Positions 24,596-32,748 of a stretch of 36,023 nt of DNA are shown here, in pieces. This stretch comes from Methanobacteriota archaeon. Lineage in GTDB: Archaea; Thermoplasmatota; Poseidoniia; Poseidoniales; Thalassarchaeaceae. Each line of letters starts with the position of its first letter. Within the stretch, counting starts at the first letter, position 1. The stretch spans positions 1 through 36,023 of the forward strand of contig JAERSV010000069.1 in assembly GCA_016845345.1 (NCBI GenBank), written 5' to 3'. The notes under the pieces were generated by a model, which did no database searches, was not told the origin of the DNA, and worked only from the letters and a program-made list of their open reading frames with translations. The position numbers and the translations under genes are program-made.

Positions 24596-25900
24596 TCACA
24601 TCGATGAAATCGTTTGACTGATGGCTTCCGCATTGATTGCACACTTCGCCTCTACACCATCTGAAAGTCGCTTGATTGTGACATCACCTGACTCCAAATC
24701 CCTTGGACCTATTACCATCGCGTAACTCGCCCCAGAAGCATCAGCCCAGGCCAATGACCTCCCGGTTTTTCGTGAGCGTAATTCTAGTGCGACTGGTTGT
24801 CCAATTGAGCGTAACTCACCTACCAAAGGTAGTACCTCAGAATTTTCAACTTTGAATGGGATAACAGCCAAAGAACCCCGGCTTGAATTTTCACCGGGAA
24901 CCACCTCATCAGAGCCTTCACTTTGGGCTTGAATTTCTAACGCTAAGAGAACTCTGTCAAAGCCCATTCCGAAACCACAACATGGGTCAAGTTCGTCCAA
25001 ATCAAAGAGGTGGAAGAGGCGATAAGAACCGCCTCCGCACACTTGACCTTCCCCACCTAAAGATTCGACTAGTACCTCAAAAACCATGCCAGTGTAGTAA
25101 TCTAAACCTCGTGCTACTGTTAGGTCAACGACTAATGATGGTGGGTTTGCACCAAGCGCGCTTAAAGCGCTCAACATTTCCTCTAACTGGTCCAATGCTT
25201 CTGACTCAACACCCATACTGGAGATAATATCTCGGGCGCTAGCCAACGTTTCAGCCCCGCCATTTAGTTGTGATAGTGACTGCAGATTTTGCACTGCTTT
25301 GCCATCAATTCCTGATGCTGAAAGTCCTTCAAAATCGCCTTTGTCAAGGAGGCGCATTGCTGCAGACTTTGTGTCTCCACTCAATCCAAGATTGTTTAGA
25401 ATATCATTTAGGATTCCAACATGTCCGATTTTCAATTGCCAATCTTTGAGACCTGATTCTGTCAGAATTGCACAAGCAACAGCAACTACCTCTGCCTCAG
25501 TCAGTGGACCAGGCGCGCCGATTACTTCACAGCCGTACTGCCAAAATTCGCGGTATCTGCCTCGCTTTGATTCCTCATATCGAAAACATGAGCCGAAATA
25601 TGAGTAGCGGGCTGGTTTTGGAATCTGACCACGCTTCTCTGCAATCATTCGCATTACAGGTGCTGTTAATTCTGGTCTAAGAGTCAAATCTCTGTCACTT
25701 CTGTCTTTGAATGCGTATAACTGTTCAATGATTCCATCTCCCGACTTAGCAGTAAACAGGTCAAGACGTTCAAAAGTAGGTGTTGCAACACGCTGAAAAC
25801 CATAGGATGAGGCTACTTCCTCACATAATTTTTCGAACGCTAAGCGTCGACCCATTTCCGCAGGACCGAAATCGCGCGTGCCACGCGCTCGCTCGAACAT
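24596..25900 (-). CDS. hisS: Histidyl-tRNA synthetase
   Basis: The 434-aa class II synthetase opens MFERARGTRDFGPAEMGRR. It has motif 1 around RVATPTFERLDLF, LTLRPELTAPVMR, motif 2 as SCFRYEESKRGRYREFWQ, the histidine-binding ARGLDYYTGMVFEV, and motif 3 as CCGFGMGFDRVLLALE. The C-terminal anticodon-binding domain includes LELRSRKTGRSLAWADASGA. It charges tRNA-His. Length and motif order are standard. ATG at 25900 is preferred over a TTG at 25930. It is last in a minus-strand run after the GtrA-like gene and converges on the small ORF with 1 nt between stops. Confidence 0.97.
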   Translation of the reverse strand: MFERARGTRDFGPAEMGRRLAFEKLCEEVASSYGFQRVATPTFERLDLFTAKSGDGIIEQLYAFKDRSDRDLTLRPELTAPVMRMIAEKRGQIPKPARYSYFGSCFRYEESKRGRYREFWQYGCEVIGAPGPLTEAEVVAVACAILTESGLKDWQLKIGHVGILNDILNNLGLSGDTKSAAMRLLDKGDFEGLSASGIDGKAVQNLQSLSQLNGGAETLASARDIISSMGVESEALDQLEEMLSALSALGANPPSLVVDLTVARGLDYYTGMVFEVLVESLGGEGQVCGGGSYRLFHLFDLDELDPCCGFGMGFDRVLLALEIQAQSEGSDEVVPGENSSRGSLAVIPFKVENSEVLPLVGELRSIGQPVALELRSRKTGRSLAWADASGASYAMVIGPRDLESGDVTIKRLSDGVEAKCAINAEAISQTISSM

Positions 25901-25959
25901 AATGCGAGCCGCACACCCATTATTCTTCAATTACGCCCTTGTTGTGAGCAATAAAGGAG

Positions 25960-26565
25960 TCATTCTTCCTCAAGAGCATTGAGGAGCGATTTGTCAAATT
26001 CAGGGGGAAATGCAAGCCACCGGAGCAAAGCAAAATTAACAAAACCAAACAAAACTGTGTTAATTGCCCAAGCATAGCGATGGTAAATTAGTAATTCCTC
26101 AACTAGAATATGGAATGAAATTGTTGATAACACTAAAATTGTCGAGTAAATAGTAGCCGCCCATTTGAGGCTCTGCAGATAATTTGCTGCTGAACCAAAC
26201 GTGAATCGATAATGGGCGTAGTGACATTCTATCTGACCAATGAGTATGCATGCAGCCCATGCTGCTTGAGGGCGATAATCGTCAGAGAGATTTATCCAGT
26301 AAAATAATTCGTAAATAATGAATGCAAAGATAGAATTGAATATACCAACAATATTGAATTTTACGTATTCATTTATCATCTTCTTAGGTGTCCAACTAAC
26401 TGCCACCATTCTATCATTTAATGTACCCATTTTGACTTTCACTTTTCGCCCCGGCGCGCCAGCAATTTTTACAGCACCAGCACCAGCCTTTTTGGCACCC
26501 ACACCGGTTTTTGAAACTATTTTCTTGGCATTTTCACGAGTTATCCGGCGTTTTTTTTTAACCAC
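25960..26565 (-). CDS. GtrA-like membrane protein with a basic Lys/Ala-rich N-terminal extension
   Basis: The 201-aa product has four TM helices in the GtrA/DPMS pattern: FNIVGIFNSIFAFIIYELFY, a second helix ending IECHYAHYRFTFGS (matching the usual 'N..RRFTF' segment), IYSTILVLSTISFHILVEEL and WAINTVLFGFVNFALLRWL. GtrA-type proteins are thought to move polyprenyl-linked sugars across the membrane for glycan or lipid decoration. About 50 residues precede the first helix and are strongly basic (VKKKRRITRENAKKI, then GAKKAGAGAVKIAGAPGRK), which is unusual and could bind nucleic acid or membrane phosphates. GTG at 26565 has GGAG 8 nt upstream; an ATG at 26589 overlaps the preceding gene and lacks a site. 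Confidence 0.75.
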   Translation of the reverse strand: MVKKKRRITRENAKKIVSKTGVGAKKAGAGAVKIAGAPGRKVKVKMGTLNDRMVAVSWTPKKMINEYVKFNIVGIFNSIFAFIIYELFYWINLSDDYRPQAAWAACILIGQIECHYAHYRFTFGSAANYLQSLKWAATIYSTILVLSTISFHILVEELLIYHRYAWAINTVLFGFVNFALLRWLAFPPEFDKSLLNALEEE

Positions 26566-26570
26566 AAAAC

Positions 26571-27125
26571 TCACTCCCACTCGGGCCATTCAATGTCATC
26601 GCTAATTTTCTCATGGTTGACTTTCGGCTTGACTTCTTCGGGTAGAGAAATTGCAACTTTTAGCATTACAGGGCCTTCATCCTCATGAATTTTTGAATCA
26701 AGTTCATCTGACTCAATATCTGGTACTACAACAGTATCTGGGATTTTCTCAAGTAAGGCGATCTCTTCTTCACTTCGTTGAACCGCATCAACACCGCCAA
26801 GAGGGCCCTCAGAGGTAATACCATCATCTGGAGAATTTGACCCTTCAAGGCTAGAAAGAGCATATGACATTGCTGCACTACTCGGCGCCATCGCTTCAAT
26901 TTTCTTCCTCTCCTGTAGTTCAACCATTGCTTGTTGGCGCTCGTGCTCACGCACTTTTGCTTCTTCGCGCGCAAATGCTTCTCTTGTTTCACGCTCACGC
27001 AATCTGCGTTCTTGCTCTGCTTTTGCCTCCCTAGTTGGTCGGTCCCAGCGTCGCCAAAAATGATAGCAAAGAGGTATGGCAACTAGGGCACTTATGATGG
27101 CCCACATTGTCATCTCATTCAACTG
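26571..27125 (-). CDS. Membrane-anchored coiled-coil protein of unknown function
   Basis: The 184-aa product starts MQLNEMTMWAIISALVAIPLCYHFW with one N-terminal TM helix. A long charged helix, very likely a coiled coil, follows (TREAKAEQERRLREREA through VELQERKKIE, about residues 25-75). An acidic, probably disordered tail rich in Ser/Asp/Glu ends IEWPEWE. The layout resembles scaffold or YajC/FtsB-like single-span proteins, but no family is recognised. ATG at 27125 is chosen over a TTG at 27143. It sits 19 nt after the nnr stop and its stop is 5 nt before the GtrA-like start, so the three are probably one transcript. Confidence 0.75.
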   Translation of the reverse strand, partial: QLNEMTMWAIISALVAIPLCYHFWRRWDRPTREAKAEQERRLRERETREAFAREEAKVREHERQQAMVELQERKKIEAMAPSSAAMSYALSSLEGSNSPDDGITSEGPLGGVDAVQRSEEEIALLEKIPDTVVVPDIESDELDSKIHEDEGPVMLKVAISLPEEVKPKVNHEKISDDIEWPEWE

Positions 27126-27144
27126 CATAGCCCGCCCAATCAAG

Positions 27145-28596
27145 TCATACTCTTGAATCAGCCGACCACTTGGTCAAGACTCTGGCAATATGCGGTGGTA
27201 CATCTGTAGCAAGAAGTCCCGGTCCAAATTCAAGGGCTGTTTGTACCCCTGCCTCACGCATCACAGCACAGGCTAAACGCGCCGCTGGCCATGGTTCCAT
27301 TCCTTGAGCGAGCAAGCCTGCAACCATTCCTGCGAGTAAGTCACCTGTCCCGCCTGTAGCCATTCTTGGATGACCTCCTGAACACTCGCAATAACGACCT
27401 TCAAGACCTGTTAATTGGTCAACCGGTCCAGTCCGAACAATAACGCGGCACTCCCCCGAAACACCCTCTTCGGCCAGTGCATCCTCCGGTTTTGTATCCC
27501 ACAACCACATCCTCAATTCACGCGCATGGGGTGTCGCAACGCCGAGCAAATTTTTTGGCCATTTACCCTCGTCTAAAGCATAAATAGCGTCTGCATCGAT
27601 TACTGTCGGGATTTCTAATTCAGCCAATTTTTCCAATAATTCTGTAGTCGCGTCTATGGTTTCTTGCTTGCGCCCAAGTCCGGGTCCAATCAATACCGCA
27701 TCAAATTCTTGTTCTGACATTATTTTGACTAAATCTTCTGCTCCCCTCTCACCAAGAATATTCTCATCGGGAATTTGTACTGAAATCAGATGGTCAGGCC
27801 ATGTTGCTTGGCTAACAGCAAATCTTGGCATTGCAATATGGATTAAGTCGCAACCAGACCTTGCTGCCGCCCTGCCTGCAAGAATAGGCGCCCCATGATA
27901 TGGGCCGCCTCCAATTATCAGTAATTTTCCACGTTGCCCTTTGTGAGCACTTGGGTCTAATTCGGGATAGCGCAAGGCATCACCCGGCCCACAATCTGTA
28001 GTCCGTGCTGGAAATGGAAGTGGTGCGATGGTAATCTCACCAACATCTTGTTCTTCCATCCCCTGTTTTTCAGAATGAAATGTCAGGGTTTCATCTGCGG
28101 CTAAGAAAATATCTGAACCCAAACCAGATGGAATATCGCAAGCAAGAATCAAAGGTGGATTGTTTGGCTTCACCCATTCAATTACCTCTCTAATCACCCC
28201 ACGTGGGGCGCCCTCAAGGCCAACACCTAACAAGCAGTCAACGAGCAATTTTGGTGAGCCAAACTCGGTATTTTTTGACCATTTTTCCACAACTATTCCT
28301 GCATCTTCGCAAGATTTTCGAAATGAGGTAGCGGCCTCACCCTTTTGCGAATCATGACTAGCAATTACCCTAACTTGACCATCCATCTCAGCGAGTTGAA
28401 GAGCCGCAGCAAACCCATCACCACCATTGTTTCCAGGCCCACATAATATCAAAATTTCACCCTTAGGAACCATAGCAGCGGCCTTTCTGGCCAGTGCTTT
28501 TCCAGCAGCACCCATCAGTGTTGAAACTTTGGCACCGAGTGCTTCGGCATTGGCATCAAAGACCGCTACCTCACGCCAATCAAGTAACCAACTCAC
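27145..28596 (-). CDS. nnr: Bifunctional NAD(P)H-hydrate epimerase / ADP-dependent dehydratase
   Basis: The 483-aa fusion has an N-terminal YjeF_N epimerase half (FDANAEALGAKVSTLMGAAG, ILCGPGNNGGDGFAAALQL, LLVDCLLGVGLEG) to about residue 200. A C-terminal ribokinase-like dehydratase half follows (GKLLIIGGGPYHGAPILAGR, AVLIGPGLGR, VIDADAIYAL, VATPHARELRMW and the nucleotide motif MATGGTGDLLAGMVAGLL). It repairs hydrated NADH and NADPH: the first half interconverts R and S forms, the second dehydrates the S form with ATP or ADP. GTG at 28596 has AGGTG 5 nt upstream; a GTG at 28614 is an alternative adding six residues. It follows the SNF transporter by about 50 nt. Confidence 0.94.
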   Translation of the reverse strand: MSWLLDWREVAVFDANAEALGAKVSTLMGAAGKALARKAAAMVPKGEILILCGPGNNGGDGFAAALQLAEMDGQVRVIASHDSQKGEAATSFRKSCEDAGIVVEKWSKNTEFGSPKLLVDCLLGVGLEGAPRGVIREVIEWVKPNNPPLILACDIPSGLGSDIFLAADETLTFHSEKQGMEEQDVGEITIAPLPFPARTTDCGPGDALRYPELDPSAHKGQRGKLLIIGGGPYHGAPILAGRAAARSGCDLIHIAMPRFAVSQATWPDHLISVQIPDENILGERGAEDLVKIMSEQEFDAVLIGPGLGRKQETIDATTELLEKLAELEIPTVIDADAIYALDEGKWPKNLLGVATPHARELRMWLWDTKPEDALAEEGVSGECRVIVRTGPVDQLTGLEGRYCECSGGHPRMATGGTGDLLAGMVAGLLAQGMEPWPAARLACAVMREAGVQTALEFGPGLLATDVPPHIARVLTKWSADSRV

Positions 28597-28645
28597 GGGT
28601 TCACCTAATGTCACTCAAACGGCAATGTGTCTTGAATCCACCCAC

Positions 28646-30436
28646 TCAAGCAAGTTCAGCATCCATGACTTCGCCATAGACATCGTCCCATCCCTCAGGA
28701 ACTTCGCCTACCTCAACAATTTGTGGGTCTTCACCACCAGGTAAAGCGTCAATAGATACTTCTGCACCTTCTGGAACATTTCGGAATAGTGGGGCATCTC
28801 TCATCTCCCAATTACCTCTGTCAAACAAACCGGTAATCCAGTGACCTTCCCCAAGATAAACCGGTCTGCGAGTCAAGACATAGTCATTGAAACCAATGAA
28901 CAGCGCCGCTACAACACCCCAAAACAAGAGGATGATTCCCGCACCATGTGGGTCAGAAGGATTGAAGGCGGTATACCACGGGTCAAACGAGGAAATTAGG
29001 TCTCCAAAGTATGACACGATGAGTACTGTGAAGAGAATAGGGAATGCGAAATACATGATGAAATCCCAAGCTCTTGGCACCCATAAATCATTGTCACCTG
29101 TGTTGATAAAATCGTCTCTGAATCCAGACATTCCATGTTTAATGAATGACGGAATTCCGCCTTCAATTTCGCCTGCTTCTACCATGCCACACCACTTTAT
29201 GTAGCCATATTTCCAGATGCTGAAAGCAATGAATAATCCGCTAAACATTAGACCATAGCCCCAAATGTGGTCTTGGACTTCGAGGAAAGCCGGGAAGGCA
29301 ACACCTTCTGCATCCATTTTTATCCAAACAAATGTACTAGGCAATCCAAGAAGGAAAATTGCGGTTGCTGTGAATGCAACCGCTTTGTTACGCTCAATCC
29401 CGTGGTCAACGAAGTTGCGAACACATAGTTCGACTGTTGAAATCATTGAGGTGAGTGCCGCGAAAGAAAGCCCAAGGAAAAAGGCCGTCATCATTACCCA
29501 TCTTCCACCAGCTCCGCCGGGTGCTTGCGCGAAAACCTCTGGTAATGCCAAGAAAGTGATTGCACTACTACCACCAGTTACTACCGCAAGTGGGTCAGGT
29601 GATGCTGCGAAAATCGCTGAAAGTACAGCCAATCCTGCTATGATTGAAATGCTGTTGTTAGCCAATCCCATAGTTGCAGCATTTAGGACGGTGTCCTCAT
29701 CCTTACGCATGTATACCGCATAAGTAATTGCCATACCCATTCCAGCAGAGCATGACCAAGCAGATTGAGAAAGACCGTTAATCCATGTCTCAGGTTCAGC
29801 AAGAAGATCCCACTGGATGCTAAACATGAATGTTGCACCATCAAGAGAGCCATCCGAAAAGTCCATCCACAAAGCCAACGCAAGAGTTGTGAAGAGCATC
29901 ACGAAAAGCGAACACATCATCCAGATGTTAACCGATTCAATCGCCTTTGCACCTTTCCAAATTGCCATGATGGTAATTGCAATAACAATGAATTGGAACA
30001 ATATCACTTGGCCTGGGTCGGTAAGGAAAGCATTCCAAACCTCAACAGTGTCAACATTTGCCAATCCATTAGTTGCTCCAAGAGTGAAGTATTTGACACA
30101 CCACCCGGCTACTACAGCGTAGTAAAATCCGATTGCTGTTGAAATCCACGCGGTCCACAATCCCATCCATGCGAACTTTCTGCCAACAAAAATTCTGAAC
30201 GCTCCGACTGTTCCAGTTCTAGCGCGTTTCCCGATGGCGAATTCAGCAATCACCAAAGGAATTGACCAAATGAACAGGAAAAATAGCCATGGAATCAAGA
30301 AAGTCCCGCCGCCATTAGCACCAACCATTCTTGGGAATCGCCAAATGTTTCCAGTGCCAATTGCCGCTCCAATAGCGGCAAAAATCAAACCAATGCGACT
30401 GCCGAATTCATCACTGCTTTTCTGCAAATGGTTCAC
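28646..30436 (-). CDS. Sodium:neurotransmitter symporter (SNF) family transporter
   Basis: The 596-aa protein has about 12 TM helices. The family signature is at the N terminus: GSRIGLIFAAIGAAIGTGN, IWRFPRMVGANGGGTF, IPLVIAEFAIGKRAR, where unwound helix 1 binds Na+ and substrate. WSCSAGMGMAITYAVYM is the helix 6 region. SNF proteins take up amino acids or related solutes with Na+, which suits a marine cell. GTG at 30436 directly abuts the TAG stop of the carboxypeptidase (30439-30437), so the two are translationally coupled; peptide trimming outside and amino-acid import inside form a plausible pair. The C terminus is a hydrophilic acidic tail of about 50 residues. Confidence 0.95.
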   Translation of the reverse strand: MNHLQKSSDEFGSRIGLIFAAIGAAIGTGNIWRFPRMVGANGGGTFLIPWLFFLFIWSIPLVIAEFAIGKRARTGTVGAFRIFVGRKFAWMGLWTAWISTAIGFYYAVVAGWCVKYFTLGATNGLANVDTVEVWNAFLTDPGQVILFQFIVIAITIMAIWKGAKAIESVNIWMMCSLFVMLFTTLALALWMDFSDGSLDGATFMFSIQWDLLAEPETWINGLSQSAWSCSAGMGMAITYAVYMRKDEDTVLNAATMGLANNSISIIAGLAVLSAIFAASPDPLAVVTGGSSAITFLALPEVFAQAPGGAGGRWVMMTAFFLGLSFAALTSMISTVELCVRNFVDHGIERNKAVAFTATAIFLLGLPSTFVWIKMDAEGVAFPAFLEVQDHIWGYGLMFSGLFIAFSIWKYGYIKWCGMVEAGEIEGGIPSFIKHGMSGFRDDFINTGDNDLWVPRAWDFIMYFAFPILFTVLIVSYFGDLISSFDPWYTAFNPSDPHGAGIILLFWGVVAALFIGFNDYVLTRRPVYLGEGHWITGLFDRGNWEMRDAPLFRNVPEGAEVSIDALPGGEDPQIVEVGEVPEGWDDVYGEVMDAELA

Positions 30437-32596
30437 CTAACCCTGCGCCTCTTTTTTTCCGAGTTGAGGCTCGTCTTTACCGCTGTCCACCATGATTTTC
30501 AATGCTATTCCAAGTCCACCCCAGACAGCAGTGGCTACTATGAAAAAGAGCAGGAGGGCCATGAAGGTGTTACCATATGGTGCGCGGTAAGCAATGCTGA
30601 TTTCTTCATATGTACCAGCGGGTTCTGGATAGGAAAATGGAAATGTTCCCGAACGTGTACCGAGCATAGATTTGTAGTGCAATTTTCCACTAAAATCATC
30701 TGGCACCGGTAGATTTGCAACGATGGTTGTTCCTGTATTATTATTATCTTTCAGCGTACAGTTGTTTTGAGTTTCCTCAAAACCAGTCATTTCCCAATCC
30801 GCTTCAATCCACTCCTTGGGGCCGAAATCACTCTGTTGACGAGTTGGCTTGACTGTCCTCCACATTACGTGAGTGTGATTTTGGTCGTTAGTGAAAGGGA
30901 AATCGGGGGCAATACACATAGTGATTGGAACCCATCCATCCGATGGAATGGACAAATTTTCTGAACTAATCAGCCATTGACTTTTATCAATTTCTTGAAT
31001 ACCAATTTGAGCCCTCTCCCTTGGGTTATCTGAAATTTGAACCATGTAGAATGGGATACCAAGATTACGTACCGCGATGTGATCAATATCTTCGGGACGC
31101 TGATGGAATGCTGTACCAATTTCAATTGTGTAACAGTAAGAGTCGTGAACACCATAATGCCAGTCGCAATAATCACCTGTAGTTGGGTATAAATCGCTGC
31201 TTTGCATATTTTCATAGGTTGTCATTTCAGCCATCTTATTACCGTGATAGATAAGTTCGGCATGATCTGGAGTTTCACAACCAGTACAATGTCCCCATGG
31301 ATACAGAACCAGTTCAGAGTAGGAATGCCATGTAAGAGTGGCTTTGTAATCAGAAGCACCATCACCATCGTCATCATTCATCTCAGTAAGGTCTTGGATG
31401 AATCGGGTTTCTGGTTCTGAGTTTCCACCAGCCCAATCTTCATCCACCTTACCATCATTATCATCATCTTCTCCATCAACGTTATCTTCGTTAATCAAGC
31501 CATCTCCATCGTTATCACTTGTATCAAACGGGCCAGTGTAAACATCATTGTTTGAAATTCCTGCACGTTCATCTTCCGCTGGCGTACATGTTCCAGGGAT
31601 TAAGGGGATTGTTGCACCCAAAGGCCAACCCCACTCAAACTGATAATTTCGATTCAAATCGACGCCATCACAATCCTCGTCTATATTTTGAGTCAAATCA
31701 GGAAGGGGTTCTGGCCCATTATTTCGGAGGTTCTTTCTCCATCCACCAGACGGACATGATTCCCATGCTGGTTCAGGGCAGAACACTTCACGGTCGTAAC
31801 GATTACCATCTACATTTAACATTGGAATGAGATAAATTTCACGGGTATTGACTAAATCTGTAATCTGCTGTTCAGGGAAATCTTCGTCGACACCGAGATC
31901 ACCGGGCCCACATAATTCACCATCTCCATTTGAATCTTGGAAACTTGGATCAAGTGAAAGGCAATCACCATCATCATCAAGTTGACCATCTCCATCAGAA
32001 TCCCCCCATGTATCTTCATCGATTAATCCGTCACCATCATTATCGATTCCAGCTGTTCCGTAGTAATAGGCTATTGTTTCAAGGAACATCATTGGTACTT
32101 CATAGGACATCCACTCACGAGCGTGATGATTGCCAACAAGTTGAATATCTGGTATATTTTCATAATTACCACAATCACCTACGAAGTCATTGCATTCACC
32201 ACCATAGACGCCTTCCAGTTCCTCACCACCTCCTGTGATTTTCATCCAAGGGGATGGATGAGAATAGTGCCATCCTTTGTATGTGTCAGCCGTAGTTTCT
32301 TCACCACGAGCGTTGGTTCCACCATTCAAGCCTTCATGGAATGACATGATGTTATCGTTTTGCTCAGCCAATTGCATCATACGGTCGCGCATTGTAAAAT
32401 AATCATGGAATTCTTTGAATTGGATTTTTTCGTTGCCACCCCAAGGATAGAAGTGGTTAGCGTAATCTAGGCTCCAAATATCCTCTGGTGCCAACCCTTC
32501 GGGAGGGTCATCTTGAGTGGTCATACCAATACTACCAGTGAGGGCTAATGAGTTGAAAAGAAGGAGAGTGAGGAGTATTGCCTTAGCGTTCCGCAT
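30437..32596 (-). CDS. Secreted, membrane-anchored M14 zinc carboxypeptidase with calcium-binding inserts
   Basis: The 719-aa protein has a signal peptide (AILLTLLLFNSLALTGS). M14 metallocarboxypeptidase motifs are VGNHHAREWMSYEVP (zinc HxxE, about residues 153-156), GVDLNRNYQFEWG (substrate binding), TLTWHSYSELVLYPWG (third zinc His, about 423) and YTIEIGTAFH (catalytic Glu, about 492). Between them lie several Asp-rich calcium loops (DNDGDGLIDED, DSDGDGQLDDDGD, DNDGDGLINED, DDDNDGKVDED) of dockerin/thrombospondin-3 type. A beta domain and a TM helix (FMALLLFFIVATAVWGGLGI) follow, ending in a basic cytosolic tail. It removes C-terminal residues from peptides at the cell surface. ATG at 32596 lies 5 nt past a stem-loop. 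Confidence 0.94.
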   Translation of the reverse strand: MRNAKAILLTLLLFNSLALTGSIGMTTQDDPPEGLAPEDIWSLDYANHFYPWGGNEKIQFKEFHDYFTMRDRMMQLAEQNDNIMSFHEGLNGGTNARGEETTADTYKGWHYSHPSPWMKITGGGEELEGVYGGECNDFVGDCGNYENIPDIQLVGNHHAREWMSYEVPMMFLETIAYYYGTAGIDNDGDGLIDEDTWGDSDGDGQLDDDGDCLSLDPSFQDSNGDGELCGPGDLGVDEDFPEQQITDLVNTREIYLIPMLNVDGNRYDREVFCPEPAWESCPSGGWRKNLRNNGPEPLPDLTQNIDEDCDGVDLNRNYQFEWGWPLGATIPLIPGTCTPAEDERAGISNNDVYTGPFDTSDNDGDGLINEDNVDGEDDDNDGKVDEDWAGGNSEPETRFIQDLTEMNDDDGDGASDYKATLTWHSYSELVLYPWGHCTGCETPDHAELIYHGNKMAEMTTYENMQSSDLYPTTGDYCDWHYGVHDSYCYTIEIGTAFHQRPEDIDHIAVRNLGIPFYMVQISDNPRERAQIGIQEIDKSQWLISSENLSIPSDGWVPITMCIAPDFPFTNDQNHTHVMWRTVKPTRQQSDFGPKEWIEADWEMTGFEETQNNCTLKDNNNTGTTIVANLPVPDDFSGKLHYKSMLGTRSGTFPFSYPEPAGTYEEISIAYRAPYGNTFMALLLFFIVATAVWGGLGIALKIMVDSGKDEPQLGKKEAQG

Positions 32597-32601
32597 CGTT
32601 T

Positions 32602-32614
32602 ACACCGAAGGTGT
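32602..32614 (-). promoter_or_regulatory. 5-bp hairpin just upstream of the carboxypeptidase ATG
   Basis: On the minus strand ACACC, TTC and GGTGT form a perfect stem ending 5 nt before the ATG at 32596. No Shine-Dalgarno site lies between. It resembles the TTC-loop hairpin at 2906-2922. Confidence 0.4.
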
Positions 32615-32638
32615 CCAATCTGCTTTCACTCTTGAAAC

Positions 32639-32672
32639 AACCGCCACAATGTAATGACAAAAAATGGCGGTT
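32639..32672. promoter_or_regulatory. Inverted repeat in the divergent promoter region
   Basis: AACCGCCA (32639-32646) and TGGCGGTT (32665-32672) are perfect 8-nt inverted arms, 18 nt apart, in the 152-nt gap between the carboxypeptidase and MscS genes. The arm starts are 26 bp apart, about 2.5 helical turns. It may be a regulator site controlling one or both genes. Confidence 0.5.
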
Positions 32673-32748
32673 ACATCACAATTCAATTGACAAATGTGGA
32701 GAAAAATCCATCGTTGACTTTTCAAATGATGGGCGCCCGGACGACTTC

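Noticed and set aside
31360..32070. Simple ATC/ACC-type repeats as a CRISPR or satellite
   Set aside because: They encode the Asp/Gly-rich calcium loops of the carboxypeptidase; units are irregular and no spacers are present.
32611..32748. GTG at 32611 as the MscS start
   Set aside because: It lies inside the start hairpin of the divergent gene only 15 nt away, leaves no room for promoters, and the added residues do not match the family.
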